Notes: generated from the letters alone by a model not told the origin. Positions 1-7,080 are shown, numbered from the stretch's first letter. The stretch: DNA of 8,944 bases from Bacillota bacterium (GCA_023441125.1 JAEZQV010000310.1:1-8944); one strand, 5' to 3'. A program made the numbers and translations.

Positions 1-1
1 G

Positions 2-880
2 GGCAAGCCTCTGCCAATTTCCATTAGTATTGGAGTTGATCCGGCTATTGAGATTAGCGCCTGTTTTGAACCTCCGACTACACACCTGGGATACAATGAA
101 TTGTCGATTGCCGGCAGTATACGAAAACGGGCTGTAGAATTGACAGATTGTGTGACGATCAGGGAAAAAGCCATAGCCAATGCCGAATTTGTTATCGAAG
201 GCGAATTATTGCCGCATGTCCGGGTCAGCGAGGATCACAATACCAAAACCGGCAAAGCTATGCCTGAGTTTCCCGGTTATACAGGACCTGCGAATGCAGC
301 CTTGCCGGTTGTTAAAGTTAAGGCGGTGACTCACCGGCGTAACCCGATTTTGCAAACTGTTATCGGACCAAGTGAAGAACATGTAAATTTGGCAGGTATA
401 CCGACCGAAGCCAGCATATTGCTCATGGTGGAACGGGCTATGCCGGGCAAATTGCTGAATGTATATGCTCATTCGGCCGGGGGCGGCAAATATATGGCCG
501 TTATGCAATTTAAAAAAGCTGCCCTGAGTGATGAGGGGCGTCAGCGGCAGGCTGCTCTGCTGGCTTTTGCGGCGTTTTCCGAATTAAAGCATGTCATATT
601 GGTTGATGAAGATGTTGATCCGTTTGACAGCAATGATGTCTTATGGGCGTTGAATACCCGTTATCAGGGAGATGTCAGTACAATATTCATTCCCGGTGTA
701 CGCTGTCATCCGTTGGACCCCTCGCAATCGCCTGATTTTAGCGCATCTATCCGGGATGAGGGGATCTCCTGCAAAACTATTTTTGACTGTACAGTGCCTT
801 ATAAATTAAAAGAGCGATTTCAGCGGGCAAAATTTATGGAAGTGGATGCTCGCCGATACGCTCCGGGGTTGTTTGACTGA
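2..880 (+). CDS. UbiD-family prFMN-dependent decarboxylase, 5'-truncated by the window edge
   Basis: The reading frame is open from base 2, so the gene begins before the window. About 292 C-terminal residues remain of a family usually 450-500 long. UbiD enzymes reversibly decarboxylate aromatic, heteroaromatic or alpha,beta-unsaturated acids using prenylated FMN made by UbiX. Visible signatures are the ISIGVDPA segment near fragment residues 10-18, the AE-x3-EG acidic motif at residues 61-67 (nt 182-202) that carries family active-site glutamates, a GYTG turn, and the late VDEDVDPFD segment typical of the C-terminal domain. The active-site arginine region lies in the missing part. The stop is TGA at 878-880. 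The gene is followed by an AT-rich spacer and a separate promoter for the regulator, so it probably ends an upstream transcription unit. No UbiX is present here. The family is clear; whether the substrate is aromatic, heterocyclic or aliphatic is unknown. Confidence 0.9.
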   Translation, partial: GKPLPISISIGVDPAIEISACFEPPTTHLGYNELSIAGSIRKRAVELTDCVTIREKAIANAEFVIEGELLPHVRVSEDHNTKTGKAMPEFPGYTGPANAALPVVKVKAVTHRRNPILQTVIGPSEEHVNLAGIPTEASILLMVERAMPGKLLNVYAHSAGGGKYMAVMQFKKAALSDEGRQRQAALLAFAAFSELKHVILVDEDVDPFDSNDVLWALNTRYQGDVSTIFIPGVRCHPLDPSQSPDFSASIRDEGISCKTIFDCTVPYKLKERFQRAKFMEVDARRYAPGLFD

Positions 881-881
881 G

Positions 882-899
882 TTTATTTTCCAAAATAAA
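882..899. repeat. AT-only inverted repeat just after the ubiD-like gene
   Basis: TTTATTTT (882-889) and AAAATAAA (892-899) are perfect inverted copies around CC. With no G-C pairs and a two-base centre it would make a poor RNA terminator. It lies 24 bp upstream of the -35 box of the regulator gene, so a protein-binding site is possible. Chance occurrence in AT-rich DNA is also plausible. Confidence 0.3.
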
Positions 900-922
900 T
901 AATCTGAAAAGAGAAAAAACAA

Positions 923-951
923 TTGACTATTTTAGGATAAATATATAGAAT
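923..951 (+). promoter_or_regulatory. Sigma-A-type promoter for the IclR regulator gene
   Basis: TTGACT at 923-928 and TAGAAT at 946-951 are separated by exactly 17 bp. Each box differs from consensus at one position. Transcription should start near 958, leaving a leader of about 55 nt before the start codon at 1014. A nearby TATAAT at 957-962 has no -35 box at suitable spacing. Confidence 0.65.
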
Positions 952-974
952 AAAAGTATAATATCCCAAAATAC

Positions 975-999
975 GAAACGAAAGTCCCGTTTCACGGGA
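975..999. promoter_or_regulatory. Overlapping palindromes in the iclR leader, candidate operator
   Basis: Two perfect inverted repeats share bases. GAAACG (975-980) pairs with CGTTTC (988-993), and TCCCGT (985-990) pairs with ACGGGA (994-999) around TTC. The second is a 15-bp palindrome, a size typical of IclR-family operators. It lies between the predicted transcription start and the AGAGG ribosome-binding site at 1001-1005, so a bound regulator could block elongation (autorepression). As RNA the two pairings are mutually exclusive, so a leader switch is a less likely alternative. Confidence 0.45.
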
Positions 1000-1013
1000 A
1001 AGAGGACAATAAA

Positions 1014-1739
1014 ATGATTGGTAAAGCATTTAAAATATTGGAAAATATGGCAGCAGATCAAGGTAACAATACCATTATCGCCTTAAGTCAGCGCACCGGC
1101 CTGCCGAAGAGCACCGTACACCGTATCCTGGCAATATTGGCGGAAGAAGAGGTGGTTACCTCCTTCCCGGGCAAAGGGTATGTCCTGACACCGAAACTGC
1201 TATCGCTGGGGTTAAAGGGACTGGGACAAAAGAAACTTCTGGATGTTGCGATCCCGGTAATGCGTACGATTTCGGAAAAAACCAAGGAAACCGTTTCACT
1301 CAATGTCATTTGCGGTACCGAGCGTATTTGCGTTTATAAAGTAGAAGGCGAGCATCTTCTCCCTGGCAATATCCGCATTGGTGACCGGGGACATTTACTC
1401 AAAGGCGCCTCCGGGAAAGTATTCGCTGCGGGTCTGAGTAATTCCGAGATCAAACGGATAATCGACAAATATATAGCCGCCGGTGTAATTTCTGAAGTAC
1501 AGGTGCCTACTATACTGAATGAGATGGAACAGATTCGGAGCAAAGGCTATGCGGCGAGTATCGAAGAACGGTTCCCGGGCTGCGCTGCTATTGCCATCCC
1601 GTTGTTGGATATCACCGGTCAGACCATGGCATCGCTCAGTATTTCTACTGTACCGGAAAAGATTAGAAATAAAGAAATGGAGGAGCTTATTCAGATTCTG
1701 GTTTCCTCCGCCAGTGAAATTTCCTTTGCCAGTGTTTAA
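1014..1739 (+). CDS. IclR-family transcriptional regulator
   Basis: This 241-residue protein has the normal IclR length. Residues 1-60 form the winged helix-turn-helix: IIALSQRTGLPKSTVHRIL at about 21-39 is the classic recognition region, followed by the wing containing the GKGYVLTP stretch. Residues from about 75 to the end form the effector-binding domain, with the conserved GASGKVFAAG segment near 137-146 and the SIEERFPGCAAIAIP stretch near the ligand pocket. IclR proteins bind small carboxylic or aromatic metabolites and control catabolic operons, often next to their own gene. The start at 1014 is supported by AGAGG at 1001-1005, eight bases upstream. It has its own promoter and overlapping palindromes in the leader, and it sits between the UbiD gene and the flavoprotein-carrier genes. 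It is the likely local regulator of the cluster; effector and polarity are not known. Confidence 0.92.
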   Translation: MIGKAFKILENMAADQGNNTIIALSQRTGLPKSTVHRILAILAEEEVVTSFPGKGYVLTPKLLSLGLKGLGQKKLLDVAIPVMRTISEKTKETVSLNVICGTERICVYKVEGEHLLPGNIRIGDRGHLLKGASGKVFAAGLSNSEIKRIIDKYIAAGVISEVQVPTILNEMEQIRSKGYAASIEERFPGCAAIAIPLLDITGQTMASLSISTVPEKIRNKEMEELIQILVSSASEISFASV

Positions 1740-1956
1740 AAACGTGATCTGAGAAATCAATGCTTATCAGCTGTGGCTGTCAGGCTTTACCCATAAAAAA
1801 AACGCCCTAAAGCGCTCGCTGGATCACTGCAAATAGAATACTTTTGTTACTGGCTAAACGGTATCACACCAATGAAGCAGAGGGGGGTGAGGCTGTGGAT
1901 ATTCGTGGGCGACCAAGCTGGCAAAAATAACAGAATTGTCCATGTCATATTTGTAG
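1740..1956. other. Spacer between the regulator and flavoprotein genes
   Basis: There is no convincing gene, promoter or terminator here. An A8 run lies at 1794-1801, a lone TAGAAT at 1834-1839 lacks a -35 box, and GTGATC (1744-1749) is inverted as GATCAC (1822-1827) about 70 bp away. An in-frame ATG at 1872 would extend the next gene by 33 residues, but it has no ribosome-binding site and the extension looks non-coding. Confidence 0.4.
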
Positions 1957-1962
1957 AAGGAG
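1957..1962 (+). promoter_or_regulatory. Ribosome-binding site that fixes the flavoprotein start
   Basis: AAGGAG lies eight bases before the ATG at 1971. It selects this start over the upstream in-frame ATG at 1872. The protein then begins MADTQVSLNGLKLKNP, which is how DHOD-family barrels normally start. Confidence 0.75.
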
Positions 1963-1970
1963 ACGATGTT

Positions 1971-3143
1971 ATGGCTGATACGCAAGTTTCTTTAAACGGA
2001 CTTAAGCTAAAAAACCCTGTTATTATTGCTTCCGGACCTTTGACTGCGAATCTTGATCGCTTAAAGAGAGCCGAAGAATGCGGCGCTGCCGGTGTTAGTT
2101 TGAAACATGCCATGCTCAAGCAAGAGTTTAAATCCCGTCCGCGCTGGTATGTTGAAAAAAACGTGGGTATGATTGTAACCGGTGATCCGCGACTGGGTGT
2201 CGATGAGGCCCTGGAGTTAATCAGACAGGCAAAAGAACAAACCGGTTTGACTGTGCTGGTTAATATGTCAGGTCTGTCCACAGATCCTTCTACCTGGGGG
2301 TCTATGGCGAAAATGATGGAAGAGGCCGGAGCCGATGCGATTGAACTGAACCTAAACTGTCCCAACCTGCAGCTTGCCAACAGTAAGGCACCGGCGTTGG
2401 GCGCCAATTTAGGTGCCAATCCTGACTCAACGGCAATCATCGGCAGAATCGTAAAAGCAGCGGTCACCATCCCTGTCATTGCTAAGCTATCGACAGAAGG
2501 CGGCGCTATAATGCGCGTGGCTGAGGCCTGTGTAGGCGCCGGTATTGATATACTGAATGTACATGCCGGCTTTAGGGCAGCACCTGGTCTGGACATTTAC
2601 AATGGCGGCGCTTTTCTTTATCCTGGCTCCTCCACCGGCAATTTTGGCGGATCAAGCGGTCCCTGGTCCAGATTGATCAGTAACCGGTTTGTGGCAGACG
2701 TTGCCCGTGCTTTCCCCAACCCTATTATTGGTGGCGGCGGCATTGGCAAATGGGAACACATTGTAGAAAGCATCATGTATGGATCCGCAGCGGTACAGGT
2801 TTGCACAGCCGTTATGTTTAAAGGTTTTGAACTGGTAAAAGATTTGACAGATGGCTTACACCGTTTCATGGATGAGGCCGGCTACCGTCAAATCAGCGAT
2901 ATGCAGGGAATCGCACTAAAGAATGTTACCGCACCTGGCGCTATGGCGCATAGCAATGTCCATGCGCATATTGTCCCGGAAAAATGCATTGGCTGCCGCA
3001 TTTGCGAAAAACTACCCACCTGTGATGCCATAGAATTTAATGGTGTCGACAAAAAATGCTCGGTAAATCCCACTGCTTGTGTGGGCTGTGGCCTGTGTGT
3101 CGGACTGTGTTCAGCCAAGGCGATAAAAATGGTGTCAGCATAA
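1971..3143 (+). CDS. PreA-like dihydroorotate/dihydropyrimidine dehydrogenase-family flavoprotein with C-terminal ferredoxin domain
   Basis: This 390-residue soluble redox enzyme has two parts. Residues 1 to about 310 are an FMN-binding TIM barrel of the dihydroorotate dehydrogenase family. It shows LKNPVIIASGP near the N-terminus, the catalytic-loop motif LNLNCPN with cysteine at residue 130 (the position of the general acid/base Cys in DPD and class 1 DHOD), AKLS, and the phosphate-binding IIGGGGIGKW followed by GSAAVQVCTAV. Residues about 335-390 form a 2[4Fe-4S] ferredoxin domain. Cysteines 370, 373, 376 and 380 have standard spacing, while 339, 342, 345 and 351 have five rather than three residues before the last cysteine. 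PreA-type enzymes reduce or oxidise ring C=C bonds such as uracil/dihydrouracil. The FAD/NAD(P)H partner PreT is absent here, so electrons may come from ferredoxin or another flavoprotein. The substrate is probably not a pyrimidine, since no dihydropyrimidinase or ureidopropionase is nearby. Confidence 0.85.
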   Translation: MADTQVSLNGLKLKNPVIIASGPLTANLDRLKRAEECGAAGVSLKHAMLKQEFKSRPRWYVEKNVGMIVTGDPRLGVDEALELIRQAKEQTGLTVLVNMSGLSTDPSTWGSMAKMMEEAGADAIELNLNCPNLQLANSKAPALGANLGANPDSTAIIGRIVKAAVTIPVIAKLSTEGGAIMRVAEACVGAGIDILNVHAGFRAAPGLDIYNGGAFLYPGSSTGNFGGSSGPWSRLISNRFVADVARAFPNPIIGGGGIGKWEHIVESIMYGSAAVQVCTAVMFKGFELVKDLTDGLHRFMDEAGYRQISDMQGIALKNVTAPGAMAHSNVHAHIVPEKCIGCRICEKLPTCDAIEFNGVDKKCSVNPTACVGCGLCVGLCSAKAIKMVSA

Positions 3144-3185
3144 TTATCGCTGCCTGGACACGTCTTATTGACATAAGCAAACAAA

Positions 3186-3209
3186 CCTCCGTTTAAATGA
3201 AAACGGTGG
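3186..3209 (+). terminator. Stem-loop after the flavoprotein gene, weak terminator candidate
   Basis: CCTCCGTTT (3186-3194) pairs with AAACGGTGG (3201-3209) around a six-base loop, with one mismatch. It begins 42 bases after the flavoprotein stop. It lacks a following T-tract, so factor-independent termination would be poor. The CCGTTT/AAACGG arms could equally be a protein-binding site. Confidence 0.3.
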
Positions 3210-3304
3210 GAAATAAGGTGGTGAAATATAGAAAAATATTTGATCTTAGTCCCATTTTACTACTATCTACTATGAATTATATATCCGGAGAGGGGGATTG
3301 TCAA

Positions 3305-3335
3305 TAAATTAACGATTGGAATTACCGTTAATTTA
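3305..3335. promoter_or_regulatory. Perfect 10-bp inverted repeat, candidate operator
   Basis: TAAATTAACG (3305-3314) and CGTTAATTTA (3326-3335) are exact inverted copies separated by 11 bp. Their centres are 21 bp apart, two turns of the helix, so both halves face the same side as expected for a dimeric or tetrameric regulator. The site lies about 100 bp before the carrier start. Confidence 0.45.
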
Positions 3336-3385
3336 CAAATTGCTGAGCTGAGTGCTCAATGACAAAATAGAAATACAAAAAAGGA

Positions 3386-3413
3386 TATGTAAGTAGTTGG
3401 AAAAGCTTACATA
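3386..3413. promoter_or_regulatory. Perfect 8-bp inverted repeat in the carrier leader
   Basis: TATGTAAG (3386-3393) and CTTACATA (3406-3413) are exact inverted copies with a 12-base spacer, ending 24 bases before the carrier start codon. It could be an operator or a leader hairpin just ahead of the weak GGGGG ribosome-binding site at 3427-3431. Its sequence differs from the repeat at 3305-3335. Confidence 0.35.
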
Positions 3414-3437
3414 AGAAAAATTCCATGGGGGTAAACA

Positions 3438-4787
3438 ATGAGTCGTGAAGATGTTATCTATCAGCGGATAGAACGGTCTGCACTCACCAAACGTCACGTC
3501 GGGTTATATTCCACAGTTATTTCCGGACATTTATTTGATGGGTACGGAATTAATATGCTTGGAGTTACCATTGCGGGAATCATTGCCACATTTCACCTGC
3601 AACCCCATCAGGCAGGACTCCTGGCGTCCAGCGTATTCTACGGAATGCTTATAGGCACTCTTGTTATCGGACCGGTAGTAGACCGGATCGGCCGGAAGCG
3701 GGGCTTGCTGCTTTCAATTATTATCTACAGCATTTTCAGTCTGTTGTGTGCTTTTGCGACCAGTTATGAACAACTGGTTTGGTTCCGGGCGCTGCAGGGT
3801 GTCGGTTTAGGCGCGGAAGTGCCGGTAACGCTTATTTATGTTAGCGAGTTTATGCCGACCAAGTACCGGGGCAGAGCAGTAACTTCGGCGAACTTCTTCT
3901 GGACAAGCGGTAGTATGGCCTCGGCCTTGCTGGGAATGGTGCTGGTCCCCGCCTTTGGCTGGCAGTCCATGTTTATCGCCGGCTTTTTGCCTGCTCTCCT
4001 GCTGCTGCCTATGTGGGCAATTGTTCCGGAAAGTGTACGTTTTCTCGTTGGCAATGGCAAATTGGACGAAGCAGAACGCATTGCGGACAGGCTGTCTACC
4101 ATTCCGGCCGAGCAAGTGCCGGCGTCAGCTTCGACTGGCGTTAAAGCGGCTGTGCCTGATAAACGAGTACCGATCAGTCAAATTTTCAAGGGAAAATACG
4201 GCAAATTAACCTTTGCAATTTGGGTCATGCTCTTCATCTGCGGCTTTGTTTTCTACGGCCTAGGTGCCTGGCTGCCGTCAATCTTTCTGAAGATGGGCTT
4301 CGGCTTTGTAAAAAGCCTGTCCTACAGTGCTGTTATTACCGGTGCCGGTGCTATCGGTGCGGTAATGGCCGGGACCTTTATTGATAAAATTGGTTACCGC
4401 CGAACCCTGATATCCTTTTTCCTGATCAGCGGTATTTCCCTGCTTTTGTGGGGCATGTCCCCCAATGCCACGGTTATGGTTTTGCTGGGAGTAATTACAT
4501 CCTGCACGGGATTCGGCGCTGCCGGCGTAATCTTTGCCTATACCAGCTCGCTGTATCCCACGGCCGTCCGGGCAACAGGCACCGGTTGGGCCGCTTTCTG
4601 GCAACGCTGCGGCGGTATTGTCGCTCCATATGTTCTGGGCGTAATTGTCCAGACAGATATACCGGCTTACATGTTTTTTGTTGTACTCGGGGTGCCCACC
4701 TTACTTGGTTCGCTTATCGCCCTTACGGCAACACGCGAACTGCGGAATATGTCACTGGAACAAATCCATCAGGAATTATCACAATGA
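3438..4787 (+). CDS. 12-TM MFS transporter, sugar-porter/organic-acid symporter type
   Basis: This 449-residue inner-membrane carrier has the usual MFS length and about twelve hydrophobic segments split by a hydrophilic loop near residues 200-255. TM1 carries an aspartate at residue 34 (HLFDGYG), as in the aromatic-acid/niacin-type symporters. The motif-A loop is GPVVDRIGRKR at 78-88, with its second-half copy GTFIDKIGYRR at 311-321. The SEFMPTKYRGRA segment at 135-146 and PESVRFL at 196-202 are signatures of the sugar-porter, AAHS and NiaP-like branch. Such carriers usually import organic acids by proton symport. The start has only a modest GGGGG site (3427-3431), six bases upstream. It is followed after 86 bases by the creatinase-like pair, probably in one operon. 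The import role and acid substrate are inferences; export cannot be excluded. Confidence 0.88.
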   Translation: MSREDVIYQRIERSALTKRHVGLYSTVISGHLFDGYGINMLGVTIAGIIATFHLQPHQAGLLASSVFYGMLIGTLVIGPVVDRIGRKRGLLLSIIIYSIFSLLCAFATSYEQLVWFRALQGVGLGAEVPVTLIYVSEFMPTKYRGRAVTSANFFWTSGSMASALLGMVLVPAFGWQSMFIAGFLPALLLLPMWAIVPESVRFLVGNGKLDEAERIADRLSTIPAEQVPASASTGVKAAVPDKRVPISQIFKGKYGKLTFAIWVMLFICGFVFYGLGAWLPSIFLKMGFGFVKSLSYSAVITGAGAIGAVMAGTFIDKIGYRRTLISFFLISGISLLLWGMSPNATVMVLLGVITSCTGFGAAGVIFAYTSSLYPTAVRATGTGWAAFWQRCGGIVAPYVLGVIVQTDIPAYMFFVVLGVPTLLGSLIALTATRELRNMSLEQIHQELSQ

Positions 4788-4873
4788 TATCAAAAAACTG
4801 TGGCAACTGGTAAACGCGTCTTCTTGCGATGAAGAATATGTTCGGGTTGTTATGATGATGGGAGGAAACAAGA

Positions 4874-6022
4874 ATGAATGAAGAACTATACTGGCGGATA
4901 ACCCGAATACGCCAAGCTATGGCCAAAGCAGAACTGGAAGGACTGCTTGCCTTTGCGCCGGGCTGGCGACGGGAGAATGTCAGATATCTGACCGGGGTTG
5001 CGCTGCACAGCAGCTTTGCTCTGGCCTATTTACCGGCGGTTGGTGAACCGGCTGCTTTTGCGTATTCGGGTGAAGACCAGCAGGCCATTAAAGCCTATGG
5101 CTGGATCACCGATGTACGTCTCATGGATTTTCCCAGCTGCGGTGAGTTAGTCGGGAGACTGAAAGAGGGCGGCATACCGAAAAAACTGGGTATCGCCCAC
5201 CTGGAGTTGATGCCAAGACTTTTACTGGAGGCCATCCGGAAGGCTTTGCCAACTACGGAGATTGTTTCAGCAACCAAACTAATGAACCAGGTCCGGTTGG
5301 TGAAAAGCAACTGGGAACTGGAGCAAATTCGCCGGGCCGGGCTGGTATGTTCAGCAGGCTGGCAGGCTTTTGTCGGTGCCTTGAAACCGGGGGCGGTGGA
5401 TTTTGAGATTATTGCCGCTGTGGAGGCGGAAGTAAAACGCCTGGGCGCTGAGGACAATTTTATGCTGATTGCTTCCGGCGGCGCTGAAGTTATGGGGATG
5501 ACTCCCCCTGTCAACCGCCGTCTGCAAATTGGCGATATGGTCCGTACCGAGCTGACGCCACAGCTTAACGGCTATTATGCCCAGCTTTGCCGGACGGCTG
5601 TGGTCGGCGAGCCCAGTGAGGCGCAAATGAAGTCCTTTGAACTGTTTAATGAAGCTACCGCCGCCGGTATTGCCGCGGTTAAGGCCGGCGTTACCGCCCA
5701 TGATGTCGCTTGTGCCGAGAATGATGTTTTCCGGAAATATGGCTATGGCGAATATTGCACGAGTCAGTATACCCGGGTCCGGGGCCACGGTCATGGCCTG
5801 CATCCGGACGAAATTCCGAGCATTCTTGAGGGCGATCAGACCGTGCTGGAGGAAAATGCAGTTATTATTGTGCATCCGAATACCTACACGCCGATTGCCG
5901 GCTATCATGTTCTCGGCGATCCGGTTGTTGTTAAAAAGGACGGCTGCGAATTACTTACCACTACGGAGAGAATTTTATTTTCCGCTCCGTGTACTGAAGC
6001 CGCAAGGAGGTCTGCGCAATGA
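4874..6022 (+). CDS. Creatinase/M24 'pita-bread' family protein lacking the metal site
   Basis: This 382-residue protein has an N-terminal creatinase-type domain (about 1-140, with NVRYLTG at 36-42) and a C-terminal M24 domain (about 150-375). M24 peptidases bind two metals through Asp, Asp, His, Glu, Glu. Here the first Asp is Glu226 (VRTELTP), the second is Gln237 (YYAQLCRT), and the His is kept as His305 in GHGHG. The first Glu becomes His334 (IVHPNTY) and the second is lost in GYHVLGD (343-349). This is the creatinase-like state, in which a metal-free fold hydrolyses a C-N bond using histidine. GGGAGG at 4860-4865 lies eight bases before the ATG. The stop overlaps the next start (ATGA), so the two proteins are made together. 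Many pipelines would label it Xaa-Pro peptidase, which the ligand losses argue against. The substrate is unknown. Confidence 0.85.
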   Translation: MNEELYWRITRIRQAMAKAELEGLLAFAPGWRRENVRYLTGVALHSSFALAYLPAVGEPAAFAYSGEDQQAIKAYGWITDVRLMDFPSCGELVGRLKEGGIPKKLGIAHLELMPRLLLEAIRKALPTTEIVSATKLMNQVRLVKSNWELEQIRRAGLVCSAGWQAFVGALKPGAVDFEIIAAVEAEVKRLGAEDNFMLIASGGAEVMGMTPPVNRRLQIGDMVRTELTPQLNGYYAQLCRTAVVGEPSEAQMKSFELFNEATAAGIAAVKAGVTAHDVACAENDVFRKYGYGEYCTSQYTRVRGHGHGLHPDEIPSILEGDQTVLEENAVIIVHPNTYTPIAGYHVLGDPVVVKKDGCELLTTTERILFSAPCTEAARRSAQ

Positions 6023-7080
6023 AACGAGGTTTGGTAGTGCTTGATCCGCAGGAGATTCCCGCTGAGGAATTAGCCGGCCGGGTAAGCAAATTACAGCAGA
6101 AATTGCAGCAGCAAGGGATTGCCGCAGCCCTCATTTACGGCGATGTGTACCGTTCTGGTGATATCACATATTTGTCCAACAATTGTATCTATTGGAACGA
6201 GGGCGTACTAATGGTGCCTGCCAAAGGCGAACCGGCATTACTGACCAAGCTGTCCAGCCGGGTTCACACCTGGATGAAGGCTATTTCCAATCTGAAAGAT
6301 TTGCGGAGCAATCCGGATATAGCCGGGATGGTTAGCAAGTTTCTGGAGGGTACAGCGCCGGGTATTGTCGGCCTGGCGGAAATGGACTGGTGGCCTGCCG
6401 GCGTTGTCGATGACTTGCGGGCCAAGCTGGCTGGCTGGCAACTACGGGATTTAGGCCAGATTGTGCAGCTGGAGCGGGAGCAGCCCTCGAATAGCGAGCT
6501 TACATTGCTCCAGGGCAGTGCCGCCATTAGCGCTAAAGCGCTTGCCGCCGGCTTGGACCGTGCTTTGAGCAATCCGGAACGGGCCGGCAAAGCCGAATTT
6601 GTAGCCCGCATGGCCGGCGTGGAAGATGTCGTGGTCCTTTGTCATCCGGCAGGTCCTGAAGCCGATACCACTGAGGTGTTGGCCGAATTCCGCGGCTACT
6701 GGACAATTGCCGCGCGGGTAATATTTAAAAAGGCTGCGCCGGCCTGGGCGCCGATGATTAAAAGTGCTTATCAGGCAGCCGTAGAGCAGCTGAAGGCCGG
6801 GGTAACGGCAAGTCAACTGCGGGACGCCGCCGCCCGGCAGTTAACCGGCAACAACCTGCCGTGGCGCATCGATGTGATTCACCATACCGATTTGGAGACG
6901 CGCGGTGATTATTGTCTGCCGGGGGAAGAAACCAATTCTATACAGGCCGGCGCCGTAGTTGGCTTGCGTATGGAGGTAACGTTTGCCGATGGGACGCAGG
7001 CTGTGATTGCCGATACCTTTGCCATTGCCGATAACACAGCTACCTGCTTAACCTATGAGTTACCAGCTTGCTTTTTTTAA
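6019..7080 (+). CDS. Second, more degenerate creatinase/M24-family protein
   Basis: This 353-residue protein overlaps the preceding gene by four bases (ATGA) and has its own AAGGAGG at 6004-6010. The N-terminal creatinase-like domain contains SGDITYLSN and YWNEG. The M24 half can be aligned to its neighbour by eye: TEVLAEFRGYWTIAARV (218-234) matches TELTPQLNGYYAQLCRT, sharing Glu219, the GY pair and Arg233, but Ile230 replaces the second metal-binding position. IHH (287-289) may replace the GHG histidine, Glu319 in LRMEV may match a ligand position lost in the first protein, and the final Glu is absent (IADTFAI). It is shorter by about 30 residues. I infer an inactive or asymmetric partner forming a heterodimer with the first protein; an independent enzyme is possible. 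The last codons (ELPACFF) lie inside a perfect hairpin, so the true ancestral C-terminus may have been altered. Confidence 0.75.
   Translation: MKRGLVVLDPQEIPAEELAGRVSKLQQKLQQQGIAAALIYGDVYRSGDITYLSNNCIYWNEGVLMVPAKGEPALLTKLSSRVHTWMKAISNLKDLRSNPDIAGMVSKFLEGTAPGIVGLAEMDWWPAGVVDDLRAKLAGWQLRDLGQIVQLEREQPSNSELTLLQGSAAISAKALAAGLDRALSNPERAGKAEFVARMAGVEDVVVLCHPAGPEADTTEVLAEFRGYWTIAARVIFKKAAPAWAPMIKSAYQAAVEQLKAGVTASQLRDAAARQLTGNNLPWRIDVIHHTDLETRGDYCLPGEETNSIQAGAVVGLRMEVTFADGTQAVIADTFAIADNTATCLTYELPACFF

Larger units (their letters stand above)
3144..3437. other. AT-rich 294-bp regulatory spacer upstream of the carrier gene
   Basis: No gene is seen. The spacer contains a stem-loop (3186-3209), a perfect 10-bp inverted repeat (3305-3335) and a perfect 8-bp inverted repeat (3386-3413). 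It also has a small TGAGC/GCTCA repeat (3344-3348 and 3354-3358). A possible weak promoter is TTGACA at 3168-3173 with TTTAAA at 3192-3197 (18 bp), which overlaps the stem-loop. TTGATC at 3240-3245 with TACTAT at 3261-3266 has only a 15-bp spacer. The density of symmetric sites suggests that transcription restarts here for the carrier and downstream genes. Confidence 0.4.

Noticed and set aside
101..880. TTG at 101 as the true start of the UbiD-like gene
   Set aside because: The frame stays open back to base 2 and the upstream codons encode the conserved ISIGVDPA motif, so the gene is truncated by the window.
1793..1820. Possible minus-strand intrinsic terminator (short GC stem followed by T8 on the minus strand)
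   Set aside because: The stem has only three good pairs plus wobbles, and there is no minus-strand gene for it to terminate.
1872..1970. 33-residue N-terminal extension of the flavoprotein from ATG 1872
   Set aside because: There is no ribosome-binding site, and family homology begins right after ATG 1971, which has AAGGAG at ideal distance.
1847..2596. Long open frame on the minus strand opposite the flavoprotein gene
   Set aside because: It lies antisense to a clearly conserved DHOD-family gene, its translation is low-complexity Ser/Pro/Ala-rich, and it has no recognisable domain.
4788..4873. Possible promoter or terminator between the carrier and the first M24-like gene
   Set aside because: Only a short TCTTC/GAAGA repeat and the ribosome-binding site are visible; simple read-through in one operon explains the gap.
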